Part shown: positions 62,076 to 64,000 of the stretch, one piece after another
How the letters are laid out: the number at the start of each line of letters is the position of its first letter
How positions within the stretch are numbered: the stretch's first letter is position 1
The notes under the pieces: generated by a model
The model's database searches: none
What the model was told of the DNA's origin: nothing
Seen by the model: only the letters and a program-made list of their open reading frames with translations
Translations under genes and position numbers: made by a program
Assembly: GCF_007753265.1 (NCBI RefSeq)
Contig: NZ_CP036349.1
Span: forward strand, 682,001-746,000
Reading direction: 5' to 3'
Length of the DNA stretch: 64,000 nucleotides
Source of the DNA: Botrimarina mediterranea
GTDB lineage: Bacteria > Planctomycetota > Planctomycetia > Pirellulales > Lacipirellulaceae

Positions 62076-63329
62076 TCACAGCACCCACGGCGCCCGCATC
62101 TTCGGTGTGAGCATTTCGTTCACTTCGTCCGAATCCGACTGTTCCGCCACCGGGTCCCAAGCGAACGGCTTCTCCGTCAGCATCGACAAATTGTTGAGGT
62201 GGCAGGCAACCGCTGTGTGGTGTCCCGCGCCGACCGGGGCCGAGACCTCGCCGCTGCCGCTGCGGATCGCGTCGAGCAGGCTCCGCCGATGCGTCGCGTA
62301 CGGGTCGATTCCCGGCAGCGAGACGCCCTCCAACAGCGACGCCGGCTCCGCCGACAGCGCGCAGCCGTGCACCGCGACAAAGAGCTTTCCCTCGGTACCT
62401 TCGAGTGTCAGCCCACGGGGGCCGCTGTTGTCGCCGATCATCCGTAGGCCATTGGCGTACTCGTTTTCAAACCGGAACGTGATGAACGCGTCGTAGAAGT
62501 CGCCCTTGGGCGGCGTGCCGACGGCATTGACTCGCACGGGTCCGGTATCGTCGAGGCCGAGGATCATGTGCGCGAGGTCGATCACATGGGCGCCGCGGTC
62601 GGTGATCTCGCCGCCGCCGTACGCGCGGTGGAACCGCCAGAAGAAATGGCAACGCTTCTCGTTGTAAGGCATCACCGGCGTGTGCCCGAGCCAAAAGTCG
62701 TAGTCGAGCCCCGCCGGCGGATCGCGGTCGGGCGGCGGCGACGTAAAGTTCTCGACCTCTTGCAGGTGCGGGTCGGCGTTGGGCAGATGGATGCGCACCG
62801 TCTTCACCTCGCCAAGCTTACCCTCGGCGACGAGCCGCTTGGCGACAGCCGCGCCGGGGTTGGATCGCTCGTGCGACCCCGTCTGCAAGACAACGCCGGC
62901 GTCTTTCACCGCGTTCACCAACGCCCGGCCTTCGCCGATCGAGTTGGTGAGCGGCTTCTCGCAATAGACGTGTTTGCCGGCCTTCGCCGCGGCGATCCCC
63001 ACCAGCGCGTGCCAGTGATCGGGTGTGGCGATGAAGACCGCGTCCACGTCGTCGCGGCCGACAACCTCACGGAAGTCGCCGCTCGTGAAAGCGTCCGGCG
63101 CTTTGGCGGCGGCGCCTTTCAAGTGATTGGCGTCTACGTCGCACAACGCAACAACACGCAAGTCGGGCTGTTGCAGCGCCCAACCGAGGTGACCGCTCCC
63201 CATGCCGCCGCAACCGACAAAGGCAAGGTTGAGACGATCATTCGCGGCGCCCGCCCAAGCGCTGCCGGTGCAAGCGACGCCGGCGAGCGCCGTGGCGTGC
63301 TTCAAGAATTCACGACGTGAAGTGTGCAT
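62076..63329 (-). CDS. Tat-exported Gfo/Idh/MocA oxidoreductase
   Basis: About 417 residues. The N-terminus is a twin-arginine signal ([16 protein letters not shown]). A Rossmann nucleotide-binding segment ([16 protein letters not shown]) is followed by the EKP motif (YCEKPLTNS) and a substrate half with [15 protein letters not shown]. The family reduces or oxidises sugars and polyols with NAD(P); planctomycetes have dozens. The start 63329 ([10 protein letters not shown]) is used because the Tat signal begins there; an upstream in-frame extension to 63380 falls in a repeat. The next gene is a PhyH dioxygenase, a common neighbour. Confidence 0.9.
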   Translation of the reverse strand: MHTSRREFLKHATALAGVACTGSAWAGAANDRLNLAFVGCGGMGSGHLGWALQQPDLRVVALCDVDANHLKGAAAKAPDAFTSGDFREVVGRDDVDAVFIATPDHWHALVGIAAAKAGKHVYCEKPLTNSIGEGRALVNAVKDAGVVLQTGSHERSNPGAAVAKRLVAEGKLGEVKTVRIHLPNADPHLQEVENFTSPPPDRDPPAGLDYDFWLGHTPVMPYNEKRCHFFWRFHRAYGGGEITDRGAHVIDLAHMILGLDDTGPVRVNAVGTPPKGDFYDAFITFRFENEYANGLRMIGDNSGPRGLTLEGTEGKLFVAVHGCALSAEPASLLEGVSLPGIDPYATHRRSLLDAIRSGSGEVSAPVGAGHHTAVACHLNNLSMLTEKPFAWDPVAEQSDSDEVNEMLTPKMRAPWVL

Positions 63330-63380
63330 AGGGCCGCCCTGTGAGAAGAAGAGAAGTGACATTAAAGCCCACGAGCGCAC

Positions 63381-63409
63381 TTAGCCCTCCGTCATTGACG
63401 GGGGGCTAA
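63381..63409. repeat. TTAGCCC palindromic element, non-coding copy
   Basis: Arms 63381-63394 and 63396-63409 (TTAGCCCTCCGTCA and complement, one mismatch). It is the same family as the in-frame copy in pheS at 31990-32018, including context CGCACTTAGCCC and GGGCTAAATGA. It lies between the PhyH stop and the Gfo/Idh/MocA start. Confidence 0.88.
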
Positions 63410-63418
63410 ATGACGGGA

Positions 63419-64000
63419 TCAACTCTCAAGCGCTTCGAGCAAAGTCTGCCACTGCACCTTGTCGTTGTGCGAGTGTGTGAAGCCAACGCCGCGCTCGTAA
63501 TCGACGATCGCCTTCGGGCGGAACGCGACGATGTACGTCCGCCGCCAGCGGTCGGAGCCGTTGCCGGGCGACCCGTGGAGGATCCGCTCGTTGTGCACGC
63601 TGATCGAACCCCGCTTCACCGGCAGCGAGACGACCTTGTCGTCGGCCTCAAGCTGCGCCGCGAGCGTGTGCCCGCCGTCCCGCTCGCCATTGGTCGATGG
63701 CTTGAAGACCGGGCGGTGCGGACGCAGCTCGGCCTCGAGGTGCGATCCGGGAACCACCTGCAAGCAACCATTGTCGTCGTCGGCGTCGTCGAGCGCCAGC
63801 GAGCAAGTCGCCGTGAGCGTGTTCATGTCGGGCGTCGCCGGCCAGTAACCGAGGTCCTGGTGCCAAGCGAACTGCGCGCCCCCTTTGCGAGGCCGCTTGG
63901 CGAGGAACTGGTCGTAGTCGAGCGTCGCGTCGTCGCCTAGCAACTGACGCGATACCGACGCCGCGCGGCGTTCGTAGAGGTTGTCGATGAGCGCCGACTC
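63419..64000 (-). CDS. Phytanoyl-CoA dioxygenase family protein, start outside window
   Basis: The frame is open to the end of the window, so the N-terminus is missing; about 193 residues are visible. It has the Fe(II)/2-oxoglutarate facial-triad pattern: FAWHQDLGYW (HxD), then SISVHNERILHGSPGNG (distal His) and RRTYIVAFRP (Arg that binds 2-oxoglutarate). The family hydroxylates lipids or small molecules. The gene is next to the Gfo/Idh/MocA oxidoreductase, a frequent pairing in planctomycetes, and probably acts on the same metabolic route. Confidence 0.85.
   Translation of the reverse strand, partial: ESALIDNLYERRAASVSRQLLGDDATLDYDQFLAKRPRKGGAQFAWHQDLGYWPATPDMNTLTATCSLALDDADDDNGCLQVVPGSHLEAELRPHRPVFKPSTNGERDGGHTLAAQLEADDKVVSLPVKRGSISVHNERILHGSPGNGSDRWRRTYIVAFRPKAIVDYERGVGFTHSHNDKVQWQTLLEALES

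Overview
The window looks like a stretch of planctomycete chromosome, most likely from the Pirellulales. The evidence is a GC content of roughly two thirds, a PEP-CTERM exported protein, a squalene-cyclase-repeat membrane protein, an ECF sigma factor paired with a Ser/Thr kinase that carries an anti-sigma-like zinc finger and PAS domains, a Tat-exported Gfo/Idh/MocA oxidoreductase, a phytanoyl-CoA dioxygenase, lipid A synthesis (lpxA) and scattered palindromic repeats. Species level cannot be read from the sequence. No tRNA, rRNA, CRISPR, transposase or phage gene was found.

Layout. 1-7.2 kb: the end of an AsmA-like envelope protein, a PEP-CTERM protein, a CBS protein, a MATE exporter and a PQQ-propeller protein. 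7.5-12.6 kb: a 1350-residue unknown protein and a small secreted protein. 12.9-17.9 kb: a cyclase-repeat protein and two NfeD-family membrane proteins. 17.9-25.3 kb: a signalling block (PAS kinase, ECF sigma factor, FixJ-like regulator), two paralogous membrane proteins, a small Gly-rich protein and a likely outer-membrane protein. 25.4-30.3 kb: a Uma2 nuclease-like protein, acetyl-CoA synthetase with a small membrane partner, and an ammonium transporter. 30.5-40 kb: a translation block (rpmI, rplT, pheS, pheT, valS) with an acyl-CoA ligase-like gene. 40-45.5 kb: citramalate synthase, two glycosyltransferase-like genes and a secreted Cys-rich protein. 45.7-50.1 kb: ftsK and an outer-membrane protein. 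50.4-64 kb: mainly housekeeping and metabolic genes (truB, an O-methyltransferase, rsmG, DUF3467, a cysteine desulfurase-like gene, a TPR protein, lpxA, a TlpA-type thioredoxin, ppdK, DUF2461, Gfo/Idh/MocA and a PhyH start).

The most unusual signal is a dense set of non-coding palindromic elements of at least a dozen families. Two of them have entered essential aminoacyl-tRNA synthetase genes in frame (pheS and valS), so repeat DNA is translated as extra peptide loops. A third family brackets a low-GC SMI1/KNR4 gene between pheS and pheT, as if that gene were carried inside a stretched palindrome. A fourth, a 274-298 bp MITE-like element, occurs twice in opposite orientation. Its core is flipped relative to its ends, and one copy has split a palindrome of the same family as the one inside valS. 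valS carries a further AT-richer insert of about 45 residues or more in the loop between its WWGHRIP and DTWFSS motifs.
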